Shown: piece after piece, positions 8,170 to 16,476 of the stretch
Layout: the number at the start of each line of letters is the position of its first letter
Position numbering within the stretch: position 1 is the first letter of the stretch
DNA from: an uncultured Clostridia bacterium
GTDB lineage: Bacteria > Bacillota > Clostridia > Oscillospirales > Ruminococcaceae
NCBI GenBank assembly: GCA_945876755.1
Contig: CAMCPM010000003.1
Location: forward strand, 100,518-164,517
Direction: 5' to 3'
Length of the DNA: 64,000 nucleotides
Notes under the pieces: model-generated
The model's database searches: none
What the model saw: the letters and a program-made list of their open reading frames with translations, nothing else
Told to the model about the DNA's origin: nothing
Made by a program: the position numbers and the translations under genes

Positions 8170-8432
8170 ACGGACAGGGTCGATTCGCTCCCCTGCTCCG
8201 GAGTTTCGGTTATATACACCATACAAAAACGGACGGAATTTTCCCGAAATCCGAATGGCGAAGCGCGCCCAAATTTCGGGGTGCGGAAAGATACCGTTAA
8301 ACAGCTGTTAAAACGCATTAGAGGGACGTTTTAATAGTTTTTATAGTAAATTATACCCCTAAGACCAAAAACGGCTTACAGCGCATTTTTGTGCGTTTTT
8401 TGTAAGCCGTAAATTTATATGGAGGCGAGGCT
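8170..8432 (+). promoter_or_regulatory. Structured leader before the terminase operon
   Basis: 263 bases without a gene. Inverted repeats seen in order: CAGGG/CCCTG (8174-8194), CTCCGGAG (8196-8203), CCCGAAAT/ATTTCGGG (8243-8250 with 8273-8280), AACAGCTGTT (8300-8309), TTAAAACG/CGTTTTAA (8308-8315 with 8327-8334), and the large hairpin at 8371-8410. The series of hairpins just after a NusG-paralogue gene resembles the leaders through which LoaP-type proteins load on the polymerase. That comparison is an inference. Confidence 0.6.
8371..8410 (+). terminator. Nested terminator-like hairpin before terminase genes
   Basis: The outer 10-bp arms ACGGCTTACA and TGTAAGCCGT enclose an inner CGCA/TGCG hairpin followed directly by six T. 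The inner hairpin plus T run is an intrinsic-terminator shape. It sits 22 bases before the start codon of the next gene, so read-through would be needed for terminase and portal expression from upstream promoters. Confidence 0.6.
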
Positions 8433-8903
8433 ATGAACCCCGTTGAAAAATCAAGTGTAAATGCACTGGCGGAGGCATTAAAGTCCGCCGAAAATACGGA
8501 AAACGAGGTCGGCAGCACGGAAACGGTTGCCGACTTTGTCAATGCCTTGCTTGCAGAGCCTGATAAAAAGCGGCGTAAGCAGATGATGAAGGAGTTTTCC
8601 GAGCGGCGCAGGGACGTTGCTAAGTTTTTAAAGGATAACGAGGAGCTTATAAACGCCGAGGCTGAGATGGCGCTCATCGGCGCGGCTGTAGGATCTACTC
8701 ACACGGAAAAAGAGGTATCATACAAGGGCGGCAGGCGGCAGGTCACGACCAAAACCCGAAAGTTACCGCCTAATTCCAGCGCCCTTAATTTTTTGCTTAA
8801 AAACCGTATGCCCGACAAATACAGCGATAAACCCGTAGGCGGTGTGGAGATCGAGGACGTGTCCGAAATTGAGGAGGATATCTATGGAGCGGATAAAGAG
8901 TAA
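8433..8903 (+). CDS. Probable terminase small subunit
   Basis: A 156-residue, highly charged protein directly upstream of, and overlapping by 20 bases, the large terminase gene. Its C-terminal motif (LPPNSSALNFLLKNRMPDKY) is the conserved LKNRxPxKY ending seen in many phage small terminases. The small subunit recognises phage DNA and feeds it to the motor. The N-terminal DNA-binding domain is not obvious, so this rests on the C-terminal motif and position. The ribosome site is GGAGGCGAGG. Confidence 0.7.
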   Translation: MNPVEKSSVNALAEALKSAENTENEVGSTETVADFVNALLAEPDKKRRKQMMKEFSERRRDVAKFLKDNEELINAEAEMALIGAAVGSTHTEKEVSYKGGRRQVTTKTRKLPPNSSALNFLLKNRMPDKYSDKPVGGVEIEDVSEIEEDIYGADKE

Positions 8904-10227
8904 AAAGACGATACCCTACAATTTTTCCGAAAAACATAAGGAATATATCCGCCGCTGCCGCGACTGTGTTTACAACATTGCAGAGGGCGCGGTCAGGGCA
9001 GGAAAGACCGTTGATAACGTCCTTGCTTTTTGCTTTGCGTTATGCAACAGTCCCGACAAGATACACCTTGCCACTGCATCCACGGCTCCTACGGCTAAGC
9101 TTATCATAGGCGACTGCAATGGGTTTGGAATAGAGTATTTTTTTCGCGGTCAGTGCAGATGGGGCAAATATAAAGGTAACGAGGCGCTTATCATCTGCGG
9201 TAAGTTTACGCACTATAAGACCAAGATCATCATTTTTGTAGGCGGAGCAAAGGCTGACAGCTACAAAAAGTTTCGTGGTACGTCCATCGGGATGTGGATA
9301 GCTACAGAGATCGACCTGCATCATGAGGAGACAATCAAGGAGGCACTGACCCGTCAGGCGGCGGCAAAGTGCCGTAAACTGTTTTGGGACTTAAACCCCG
9401 GAAGCCCTTTTGCGATGATATATAAGACCTACATCGACGAGTACGCCCGGAAGGACGCGGAGGGTGAGCTTCGGGGCGGTTACAATTACGCTCACTTTAC
9501 CATTTTTGATAATATCAACATTACCGACGAACAGCGCGATGCGTTCATATCCCAATACAATCCACTGTCGGTGGAGTACCGCCGTAAAATCAAAGGTGAG
9601 CGCTGCATTGCAGAGGGTCTTGTCTTCCAGCAATTCGCAGACAACCCTGAGAGATTTGTGGTTGATAAAAAGTACAGCGGCGTTAAATTTATCTCCATTG
9701 GCGTGGACTTCGGCGGCAATAAATCCAAAACGACCTTTGTTGCATCTGCGATCATCGGCAGTTTTCAGCGGATCGGCGTAATTGCCGATCACAAAATGAC
9801 AGGCGGCAAGGGCACTATCGACCCTGACAGGATAAACCGCGAGCTGATAGATTTTTACAGGTATGTACAAAGCGAGTACCCAAACACAAGGATCTTGTAT
9901 ATCTTTTGCGATAATGAGGCTCAGACTATTATCAACGGTATAAAAATGGCATTTGCAAGAGCAAATATCGAGGTCGCAGTCAGAGATTGCTACAAAGGCG
10001 CAATAAATAACAGGATATATGCCCTTAACGGTCTTATGACCCAAGGGCGATTTTTTGTAAATAAAGAGTGCAGCAATGTTATCGACAGCTTAAGCTCTCA
10101 GGTTTGGGATGCCAAAGAGGTCACCAAGGACGTCCGCCTTGACGACGGTACCTTTGATATAGATACCGCCGACGCACTGGAGTACAGCTTTAGCAGCTTT
10201 ATAAAGCAGTTTAATATTTACCAGTAA
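8884..10227 (+). CDS. terL: Terminase large subunit
   Basis: A 447-residue packaging motor that cuts and pumps DNA into the procapsid. A Walker A-like EGAVRAGKT sits near residues 35-43. The region around MWIATEIDLHH fits the Walker B/coupling part. The C-terminal nuclease domain starts at ISIGVDFGGNKSKTTF with its metal-binding Asp. The start at 8884 is chosen over an upstream GTG/ATG because GAGGAGG lies seven bases before it. The gene looks complete. Confidence 0.9.
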   Translation: MERIKSKKTIPYNFSEKHKEYIRRCRDCVYNIAEGAVRAGKTVDNVLAFCFALCNSPDKIHLATASTAPTAKLIIGDCNGFGIEYFFRGQCRWGKYKGNEALIICGKFTHYKTKIIIFVGGAKADSYKKFRGTSIGMWIATEIDLHHEETIKEALTRQAAAKCRKLFWDLNPGSPFAMIYKTYIDEYARKDAEGELRGGYNYAHFTIFDNINITDEQRDAFISQYNPLSVEYRRKIKGERCIAEGLVFQQFADNPERFVVDKKYSGVKFISIGVDFGGNKSKTTFVASAIIGSFQRIGVIADHKMTGGKGTIDPDRINRELIDFYRYVQSEYPNTRILYIFCDNEAQTIINGIKMAFARANIEVAVRDCYKGAINNRIYALNGLMTQGRFFVNKECSNVIDSLSSQVWDAKEVTKDVRLDDGTFDIDTADALEYSFSSFIKQFNIYQ

Positions 10228-10239
10228 GGAAGTGATAAA

Positions 10240-11706
10240 TTGAACAGTCAGCTTATTTCTTGGCTCAACAACAAGTTCGGGTACAGTGTTTCTGAGGAAT
10301 ACTACAAGTACATTGATTTATGGACAGATTGGTGGCGCGGATACCACGCAAAATTCCATCATTACTTTTTTAATAACGGTAAAATAGTCATCGAACGGGA
10401 TATGTACACCCTTAAAATGGGTAAAAAGGTCTGTGAGGACTGGGCTTCTTTGCTACTTAACAGTAAAACTCACATAAATATTTCGGACGACAAAACGAGC
10501 TTGTTTGTACAGGGCAAGCGCGAAACCGAGGGTGTGCTGGGTGCTAACTCTTTTTGGACTAAAGGCAACAGGCTCATTGAGCGTGCTTTTGCCACCGGGA
10601 CGGGGGCGGTAACTATCCACGCGTCGGGCATAAAGGTCAACGGCAACGATATGAGCGTTGAGCCGTCACCCGAAGCGAGGATACAGCTTAACTACCTTTC
10701 GGCGGAGTTTATCATACCTCTGACGGTAGATAATGACAGGATAACTGAGGCGGCGTTTGCTTCGGAGACGTTTGAAAAAGGCAAAAAATATCTCCTGCTG
10801 GAGATACACCGTATAAATTACCGCGGTAATTATGTCATAGAAAATTACCGCTTCCTTGCCGAGAACGGACAGCTGGAGGAAAAAGAACTTCCTGGCGGCA
10901 TGATTTCCGTATTTGACACGGGATCTCCGGTGCCGTGGTTTGCTATATTTATGCCCAACATCGAAAACAACGTCGAATGTGCAAACGGTATGGGATTGTC
11001 TATCCTACATAATGCGATAGATGCGCTGAAGGCTGTTGACTTTTACTTTAACAACTTTTGTGCCGACGTCAGACTTGGTGGTAAAAAGGTATTTTTGGAA
11101 AAATCCATTGTAGAGTTTGACGACCAAGGCACGCCAATCGCCCCGGATGATGTACAGCAGCAGTTGTTCAGTTTTGTAAAATTCCCATCCGACAGCGAGG
11201 ACACGAAAAAATTTATCATGGAATTTAACCCCGACCTGCGTGTTGAGGATAACGCCAAAGGTGTACAGTCTGCGCTTGATTATCTATCCTTTAAGTGCGG
11301 TCTGGGCAACAAGCATTATCAATTTAACGGGTCAACGGTGGTTACTGCAACGCAGTACACGGGCGACCAACAGGATCTCATCCAAAATGCAGACAAGCAT
11401 TACGCTGCCGTGGAGCAGTTTTTGTTATCGTTGGTGCGCAGCATTATCCATGTTGGTAAACAGCTGACGGGGGCGGAAATTGCGGAGAACTCCGAGATAG
11501 AGATCAATTTTGACAGAAGCGTTATCATTGACGATACAGCTGAGCGCCTGCAGGATCTGCAGGAGGTTAGGGACGGCGTGAAAGCTAAATGGGAGTTTAG
11601 AGTTAAGTATTACGGCGAATCGGAAAACGAAGCAAAAGCCATGATTGACGAGATCGAGGGCAGTCAGAGCGATGATGACCTGATGGGGTTCGGTGGTGAT
11701 GCGTAA
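10240..11706 (+). CDS. Phage portal protein (SPP1 gp6 family)
   Basis: A 488-residue protein that would form the dodecameric portal at one capsid vertex. The start (KYIDLWTDWWRGYHAKFHHY), the EDWASLLLN segment and the later NNFCADVRLGGKKVFL region are typical of SPP1 gp6-like portals. It starts at TTG 10240 after AAGGAAGTG. The stop overlaps the next gene's ATG by one base. It is full length, while the genes that should follow it are missing. Confidence 0.88.
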   Translation: MNSQLISWLNNKFGYSVSEEYYKYIDLWTDWWRGYHAKFHHYFFNNGKIVIERDMYTLKMGKKVCEDWASLLLNSKTHINISDDKTSLFVQGKRETEGVLGANSFWTKGNRLIERAFATGTGAVTIHASGIKVNGNDMSVEPSPEARIQLNYLSAEFIIPLTVDNDRITEAAFASETFEKGKKYLLLEIHRINYRGNYVIENYRFLAENGQLEEKELPGGMISVFDTGSPVPWFAIFMPNIENNVECANGMGLSILHNAIDALKAVDFYFNNFCADVRLGGKKVFLEKSIVEFDDQGTPIAPDDVQQQLFSFVKFPSDSEDTKKFIMEFNPDLRVEDNAKGVQSALDYLSFKCGLGNKHYQFNGSTVVTATQYTGDQQDLIQNADKHYAAVEQFLLSLVRSIIHVGKQLTGAEIAENSEIEINFDRSVIIDDTAERLQDLQEVRDGVKAKWEFRVKYYGESENEAKAMIDEIEGSQSDDDLMGFGGDA

Positions 11707-12122
11707 TGCTTACGCCGAATCAGCTTGACAAGCTTCCCGAGCCTATGATACAATTAATGTCGGAGCTGCAAGATGAGATCATATCTGACATTTGCAGGCG
11801 TATCCAAAAGACTAAGCTGCTTACACCGACTGCCGAATGGCAGCTGGAAAAAGCCAATCAGCTGACGATCTCCTCCCGTGAGGTAAAACGGCGCATTGCC
11901 TCTAAGCTCAAGGTGCAGGAAAAGCTGATAAATAAGATGTATCTTGTACTTAAAGAGACATCCGAAAGTGGCAACATCTACGACGAGTATCTTTACATAA
12001 ACGGCGCATATGAGTTGATAGGCTCAACTGCGATAGATTTGTCGGGATATGTAAAATCCTCGGATTTGCACGCTCTTACAACCGCCGAAATTAACACAAT
12101 AATCACTAATGCAAAGGGATGA
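11706..12122 (+). CDS. Chimeric frame: minor capsid N-terminus fused to tail-fibre C-terminus
   Basis: A 138-residue open frame. Residues 1 to about 75 (MLTPNQLDKLPEPMIQLMSE...AEWQLEKANQL) match the start of phage minor capsid proteins, which normally follow the portal and run to several hundred residues. From about residue 77 the sequence (MYLVLKETSESGNIYDEYLY...IGSTAIDLSGYV) is the C-terminal part of a tail or fibre protein. The in-frame join is best explained by a deletion that removed everything between. The product is unlikely to be a working capsid protein. Confidence 0.8.
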   Translation: MLTPNQLDKLPEPMIQLMSELQDEIISDICRRIQKTKLLTPTAEWQLEKANQLTISSREVKRRIASKLKVQEKLINKMYLVLKETSESGNIYDEYLYINGAYELIGSTAIDLSGYVKSSDLHALTTAEINTIITNAKG

Positions 12123-12126
12123 TATT

Positions 12127-12348
12127 ATGATTAATTATCTCGATGACGCAGGACTGCAAACGATTTTAAATGATGTTTATGCTGAGCTATCGGACAAGCT
12201 GCCTATAAGTGGCGGCACCATGACGGGGGCGCTTGTTGCTCAGTCAAACACGGACTACACTACAGCACAGGTGCGCAATGTTATCATATCCGCAGACGAG
12301 CCAAGCGGCACAGCGCCCGAAGGTACAATATGGTATCAGTATGAGTGA
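12127..12348 (+). CDS. Small tail-fibre-associated protein
   Basis: A 73-residue protein (MINYLDDAGLQ). The central LPISGGTMTGALVAQ motif is common in phage tail-fibre and collar proteins of Firmicutes, and the ending EPSGTAPEGTIWYQYE is typical of these small structural proteins. It keeps its place just before the receptor-binding-like gene, on the right side of the deletion. Confidence 0.65.
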   Translation: MINYLDDAGLQTILNDVYAELSDKLPISGGTMTGALVAQSNTDYTTAQVRNVIISADEPSGTAPEGTIWYQYE

Positions 12349-12359
12349 GGTGATGCCAT

Positions 12360-13334
12360 ATGATTAAAATTGCAGATAAGACCGTTAAGCAGCCGTATGT
12401 GTCTGTTAACGGCGAGTGGCGCTCGGTAAAAAAAGAGTCTGTTATGGTCGGCGGTGAATGGAAAACAGTTTGGGAAAAGAAAGCGACATACACAATCAAT
12501 ATCTACAGATATGGTACGTTGTATCAGACATTAACTTGCACCGAAGGCGACAGTATTAAATTGCCGTCAATCGGCAGTGGATATGCGACAAGTCCATCAT
12601 CTACTACAATCAGTTATTCTAACGGGGCGACTATTACACCAACGTCAAATATGGATTTATATACCGTTTTTACTTATTATGTATATCTGTATAAATACGG
12701 TTCTTCATATAAGACATTATCGGCAAAATCTCAGGGTTCAACAGCCGTGTTTACACTCCCATCTGCATCTGTTGACAGTGACGATAATGCTTTTTATGGA
12801 TGGGCTGTTTCGAGTGGTAGCACATCAAAGTCATATAATGGTGGTTCTTCATACAGTCTTTCTACTTGCTGGTTGTATGCTGTATTTTCTTATTATACTT
12901 ATACGGGACAAAAATCTGCCTCTACTACTGCACAAACAAGTGGTGATTCTTCATCAACTCAGTCTTTAACAGCATCTCTCACTAATCCGCTTCCGGGAAG
13001 TTCTTGGAGTGCAACGGTTCAGGAATGGACACCTAATCAAGTAACTTATCCAATAAGTAGCAATCTTACAAGCGGAACTGGATATGCAGTAAATTATATA
13101 CCGAAAGATTATTCTTCTCCGACAGGTGCTGTTGGTAGTGGAACATCAATTACAATTGTATCATCATATACACCGTCTGGTGGAGCATTTACAGAGGGTG
13201 CATTAACAAGTCATCAATATTCTGGAGAAACAAATGATACAAGAAAAACAGTATACAAATACAGCTATCTGAAAGCTGATATTAAATATACAACCTATAC
13301 ATCAAAGACACTGGCGTACAGGTCTTCAAAATAA
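12360..13334 (+). CDS. Tail tip/receptor-binding-like protein, Ser/Thr/Tyr-rich
   Basis: A 324-residue protein. The start (VNGEWRSVKKESVMVGGEWKTVW) is the usual anchor of Firmicute phage tail proteins. It is followed by two repeats of a beta-domain resembling bacterial InlB B-type repeats (YGTLYQTLTCTEGDSIKLPS; AFYGWAVSSGSTSKSYNGG) and a Ser/Thr-rich C-terminus. Its AT content is clearly higher than the neighbouring phage genes, as expected for a host-range gene exchanged between phages. GAGGTGATG precedes the start. Confidence 0.65.
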   Translation: MIKIADKTVKQPYVSVNGEWRSVKKESVMVGGEWKTVWEKKATYTINIYRYGTLYQTLTCTEGDSIKLPSIGSGYATSPSSTTISYSNGATITPTSNMDLYTVFTYYVYLYKYGSSYKTLSAKSQGSTAVFTLPSASVDSDDNAFYGWAVSSGSTSKSYNGGSSYSLSTCWLYAVFSYYTYTGQKSASTTAQTSGDSSSTQSLTASLTNPLPGSSWSATVQEWTPNQVTYPISSNLTSGTGYAVNYIPKDYSSPTGAVGSGTSITIVSSYTPSGGAFTEGALTSHQYSGETNDTRKTVYKYSYLKADIKYTTYTSKTLAYRSSK

Positions 13335-13346
13335 AGGAGTGAGATT

Positions 13347-14174
13347 ATGACTGTTTATAAAAAATACTGCACAAAAAATCAGTGCTATATCGTAGGCAAG
13401 TCGTTTACCCCGAAGGGACTCATGCTCCATTCGGTGGGGTGCAATCAGCCTTCGGCAGAGGTTTTTTCCCGGAGTTTTAACGAGTATCAGCCGGGCGGCA
13501 GGCAGATTTGCGTACACGGCTTTATTGATGCCAACAACGGCGACGTACATCAGACTCTTCCGTGGGGTATGCGCGGCTGGCATGGCGGCGGTAAGTCCAA
13601 CGACACGCATATCGGTATTGAGATGTGCGAGCCTGCCTGCATTAAGTACACGGGCGGCTCGACGTTTACTTGCTCAGACCTGCCAACGGCTCAAAAAAAC
13701 TGCGAAACTGCTTATAACGCGGCTGTGGAGCTGTTTGCGTATTTGTGTAAAGAGTTTGGCTTTGACCCTCTTGCGGATGGTGTTATAGTCAGCCATTGCG
13801 AGGGGCACGCACGAGGTATCGCATCAAATCACGGCGATCCAGAACATTTATGGCGTGGGCTTAAAATGCCCTATACCATGGACGGATTTAGACGTGATGT
13901 AAAGACGGCTATGGGCACTGTACAGGACAAGCCTGCCGATAAGTACAAGCCTGTTGATGGTCTGTTTATGGTGCGTGTATTGGACGTGGCACTCAATATC
14001 CGCAGCGCGCCCGGAACACAGTCAAAAATCGTTGGTGTTATCACTGACGGCGGCATTTATACCATCGTTGAGACCGCAATGGTCGGCAAGGTCCAGTGGG
14101 GATTGCTTAAATACTATTCTAAAAAGCGCAATGGGTGGATAAGTTTGGGCGAAAAATATGTTGTAAAATTGTAG
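13347..14174 (+). CDS. Endolysin: N-acetylmuramoyl-L-alanine amidase with SH3 domain
   Basis: A 275-residue lysis enzyme. The Amidase_2 domain takes up about residues 1-185, with zinc ligands apparent in LMLHSVGC, IVSHCEGHARG and GDPEHLW. A bacterial SH3 domain for wall binding follows (about 205-272, VALNIRSAPGTQSKIVG). There is no signal peptide, so export depends on the holin next to it. AAGGAGTG precedes the start. Confidence 0.9.
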   Translation: MTVYKKYCTKNQCYIVGKSFTPKGLMLHSVGCNQPSAEVFSRSFNEYQPGGRQICVHGFIDANNGDVHQTLPWGMRGWHGGGKSNDTHIGIEMCEPACIKYTGGSTFTCSDLPTAQKNCETAYNAAVELFAYLCKEFGFDPLADGVIVSHCEGHARGIASNHGDPEHLWRGLKMPYTMDGFRRDVKTAMGTVQDKPADKYKPVDGLFMVRVLDVALNIRSAPGTQSKIVGVITDGGIYTIVETAMVGKVQWGLLKYYSKKRNGWISLGEKYVVKL

Positions 14175-14185
14175 GAGGTAAAAAC

Positions 14186-14401
14186 ATGAAAATCGATTGG
14201 AAAAGGAAATTATCATCACGCAAATTTTGGGCGGCTGTAAGCGGCGTTGTAATCAGCGTAATGGTTGCTTTTAACGCAGATGCAGGCTCTCAAGAAAAGG
14301 TAGCCGGTGTTATAACGGCTACCGGAACGCTTGCTATATATATGCTTGCAGAGGGCAGCACAGATAAGGCGGCTCTTAAAAATTCTGATGATAAAGAGTA
14401 G
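14186..14401 (+). CDS. Holin
   Basis: A 71-residue protein that should form the membrane lesion for endolysin release. The basic start MKIDWKRKLSSRKFWAAVSG and one to two hydrophobic segments are typical of the small holin family paired with Amidase_2 lysins in Firmicute phages. TAGGAGGT lies just upstream of ATG 14186; a longer frame from 14135 would run into the endolysin gene. Confidence 0.8.
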   Translation: MKIDWKRKLSSRKFWAAVSGVVISVMVAFNADAGSQEKVAGVITATGTLAIYMLAEGSTDKAALKNSDDKE

Positions 14402-14410
14402 TAACGTTAA

Positions 14411-14450
14411 AAACGGGGGCAGATGACCTGCTCCCGTTTAAATATTTTTT
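14411..14450 (+). terminator. Terminator after lysis genes
   Basis: AAACGGG/CCCGTTT outer arms and GCAG/CTGC inner arms, followed by a T-rich run ending in six T. Confidence 0.75.
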
Positions 14451-14462
14451 GGAGGTATGCAT

Positions 14463-15194
14463 ATGAGATCATTTATCCCGTGGATCGGCGGCAAGTCACA
14501 GCTTGCCAAGAAGATCAAGGCACGTTTCCCGGACAGCTTCGGGCGGTACATTGAGGTGTTCGGAGGCGGAGCTTCGGTGTTGTTTTCGGCTGATAAGCAC
14601 GCACCAATTGAGGTGTATAACGATGCAAACGGTCAGCTTGTCAACCTATTCCGCTGCGTTAAATACCACTGCTCAGAGTTGCAGCGTGAGATACGTTTTT
14701 ATCTTAATTCCCGGGAGATGTTTGGTGATATCCGTAACCGTCTCGATTGCCCCGGATTTACCGATATCCAGCGCGCGGCTATGTTTTATGTACTTATTAA
14801 AACAAGCTTTGGCTCTGATGCGCGCTCGTTCGGGTGCTCGGTAAGCCGTATTGATACGTCTGATTTTGATGATATCGCCAAAAGGTTGGAGCGCGTTGTT
14901 ATTGAGCATAAGGACTTTGAGGCTCTTATCAAGCAGTATGACCGTCCCGATGCATTATTTTACTGCGATCCGCCGTATCACACTACGGAGCGGCACTATT
15001 CCGAGAGATTTTCCGAGGCTGATCATTACCGTTTAAATGCTGTTTTAACAGGCTTAAAAGGGCATTTTATACTGTCTTATAACGATGATAATTTTATCCG
15101 GGAGCTGTACAAAAATTTTAATATCGAGGCGATTTCCCGGAGTAATAATTTGTCCTCGGGAGCTTTTAAAGAGGTTATTATAAAAAATTATTAA
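14463..15194 (+). CDS. Dam-type DNA adenine N6-methyltransferase
   Basis: A 243-residue D12-class methylase. The AdoMet-binding start FIPWIGGKSQLAKKI and the catalytic FYCDPPYH (near residue 165) are intact, as are the IEVFGGGASV and ILSYNDD motifs. Phage methylases of this kind protect phage DNA from host restriction or time packaging. ATG 14463 is chosen over 14457 because GGAGG is only one base from the latter. It follows its own terminator, so it is probably read separately. Confidence 0.88.
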   Translation: MRSFIPWIGGKSQLAKKIKARFPDSFGRYIEVFGGGASVLFSADKHAPIEVYNDANGQLVNLFRCVKYHCSELQREIRFYLNSREMFGDIRNRLDCPGFTDIQRAAMFYVLIKTSFGSDARSFGCSVSRIDTSDFDDIAKRLERVVIEHKDFEALIKQYDRPDALFYCDPPYHTTERHYSERFSEADHYRLNAVLTGLKGHFILSYNDDNFIRELYKNFNIEAISRSNNLSSGAFKEVIIKNY

Positions 15195-15266
15195 TGGTAT
15201 TTTTTTTAGAGCACAAATATCAAAATCCGTTATTTGCGGTTTAACAAAAGTATCATGGAGGTTGTT

Positions 15267-15467
15267 ATGATTAAAATAAACCTGCGTAAGCTGCTCTCTG
15301 AGCGGCATATGACACAAGCGGAGCTGGCAGAGCTGACGGGTATCCGCCCGTCAACTATCTGCGATATCTGTAATAATACCTGCTCTTTTTTAAAGGTCAA
15401 TAATATTGATAAGATCTGCACCGTTTTAGGCTGCAAAGTGCAGGAGCTGATTACATTGTATAAATAA
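15267..15467 (+). CDS. XRE-family small HTH protein
   Basis: A 66-residue protein that is a single helix-turn-helix domain (MTQAELAELTGIRPSTICDIC) with the ELITLYK ending typical of Cro-like regulators. GGAGG precedes the ATG. It stands alone between the methylase and the cargo pair, with a terminator behind it. Confidence 0.75.
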   Translation: MIKINLRKLLSERHMTQAELAELTGIRPSTICDICNNTCSFLKVNNIDKICTVLGCKVQELITLYK

Positions 15468-15477
15468 AAAAATACCC

Positions 15478-15517
15478 TCGCCGGGTCACTTGCAAGCAGA
15501 GGTGTGCGAGGTTTTAT
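15478..15517 (+). terminator. Terminator after the HTH gene
   Basis: CCTCGC/GCGAGG arms (15478-15483 with 15508-15513) with a 24-base loop and a following TTTTATT. Confidence 0.6.
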
Positions 15518-15641
15518 TGCTTATAGTATATACTACCTTTTTATAAAATATCAACCACTTTTTATTGTAAATACCTCTATATATTACACTTTATTGGTGT
15601 ATATGTACAAACTGCATCCCCTAATTTGTGCAGGTGTACAA

Positions 15642-15661
15642 ATATCATAATATTGTGATAT
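15642..15661. promoter_or_regulatory. Upstream operator copy of the cargo promoter
   Basis: A 20-bp palindrome with one mismatch pair, ATATCATAATATTGTGATAT. Its centre is exactly 42 bp, four helical turns, from the second copy. Confidence 0.7.
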
Positions 15662-15677
15662 TTTTTTATAAACCCCC

Positions 15678-15706
15678 TTGACTATATCACAATATTGTGA
15701 TATTAT
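15678..15706 (+). promoter_or_regulatory. Promoter with operator filling its spacer
   Basis: TTGACT (15678-15683), a 17-bp spacer and TATTAT (15701-15706). The spacer and first -10 bases are a perfect 20-bp palindrome at 15684-15703, so a bound repressor would block the polymerase. The likely repressor is the HTH protein at 16477. Confidence 0.75.
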
Positions 15707-15752
15707 ATAGACACAGGGTAAAACAAAAACAATAAAAACGGAGGATATGATT

Positions 15753-16466
15753 ATGGAGATCACAATGTTTAACAAAACTTATAAATTTGATTATGCGTAT
15801 GAAATCAAATCGTTTATAAAGGCTATCAAAACACTTAAAAACGAAATATCTCAGTCATTTGTACTGTCATATGAGGGATTTTCTCTTGTAACATTTTTGG
15901 AGTCAGAAACACTTTATCACGATAATTTTGGTGATGTTATTTGCGAATATCTTCATGAGATTTACAAAACATCTGACTACATCAGGCAGACTATATTTAA
16001 TGTATCAGATGAGGATACAGAGTGGACGGCACAGCGCAATAAAGATCTTAATGACGTTTGGTATCGCAAACTGACTTTTAAACCGGAAATTCAAACAATG
16101 CTCACAAACGAAATTGACAGTGCTATAAATACCGCTTCAATTATGCTTGAAAAGGAAAATATTAAAAATCAGCAGGCTAAGGATGCAGCTGAAGCTCAAG
16201 AAAATGCTCTTCTTGAGGGAGTTTTATGGGAAATCGAAGAAAAGGACATTACCGATGAAGGCGGTAAAACAAAGGAATATATACACAATATAACAATAAA
16301 TGGAACAACCTATATATTTAAAGAGCGTAATATTTTTGATGTAGGAATTGCAATTACTGATAAAAACGGTCTGATCGATGTGTCAGATATGCAGGGCGAC
16401 GAATTAAGAGCCGCTCAGATAGTGATCAAGTATGGCAAATTTGCAAACAGTAGCGTAAGGATGTAA
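15753..16466 (+). CDS. Hypothetical cargo protein, paired with an XRE repressor
   Basis: A 237-residue soluble protein with no family I recognise. The first half looks helical with aromatic and acidic residues (KFDYAYEIKSFIKAIKTLKNE). There is a long charged helix near 130-165, and the last 70 residues look like a small beta domain (HNITINGTTYIFKERNIFDVG). ATG 15753 is preferred over 15747 because GGAGG (15740-15744) is eight bases away. It is AT-rich compared with phage structural genes and lies at the right end, where Mu-like phages carry non-essential cargo. Confidence 0.7.
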   Translation: MEITMFNKTYKFDYAYEIKSFIKAIKTLKNEISQSFVLSYEGFSLVTFLESETLYHDNFGDVICEYLHEIYKTSDYIRQTIFNVSDEDTEWTAQRNKDLNDVWYRKLTFKPEIQTMLTNEIDSAINTASIMLEKENIKNQQAKDAAEAQENALLEGVLWEIEEKDITDEGGKTKEYIHNITINGTTYIFKERNIFDVGIAITDKNGLIDVSDMQGDELRAAQIVIKYGKFANSSVRM

Positions 16467-16476
16467 GGAGTATAAA

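Noticed and set aside
14022..14219. A - strand frame across the endolysin-holin junction
   Set aside because: Antisense to two well-supported lysis genes.
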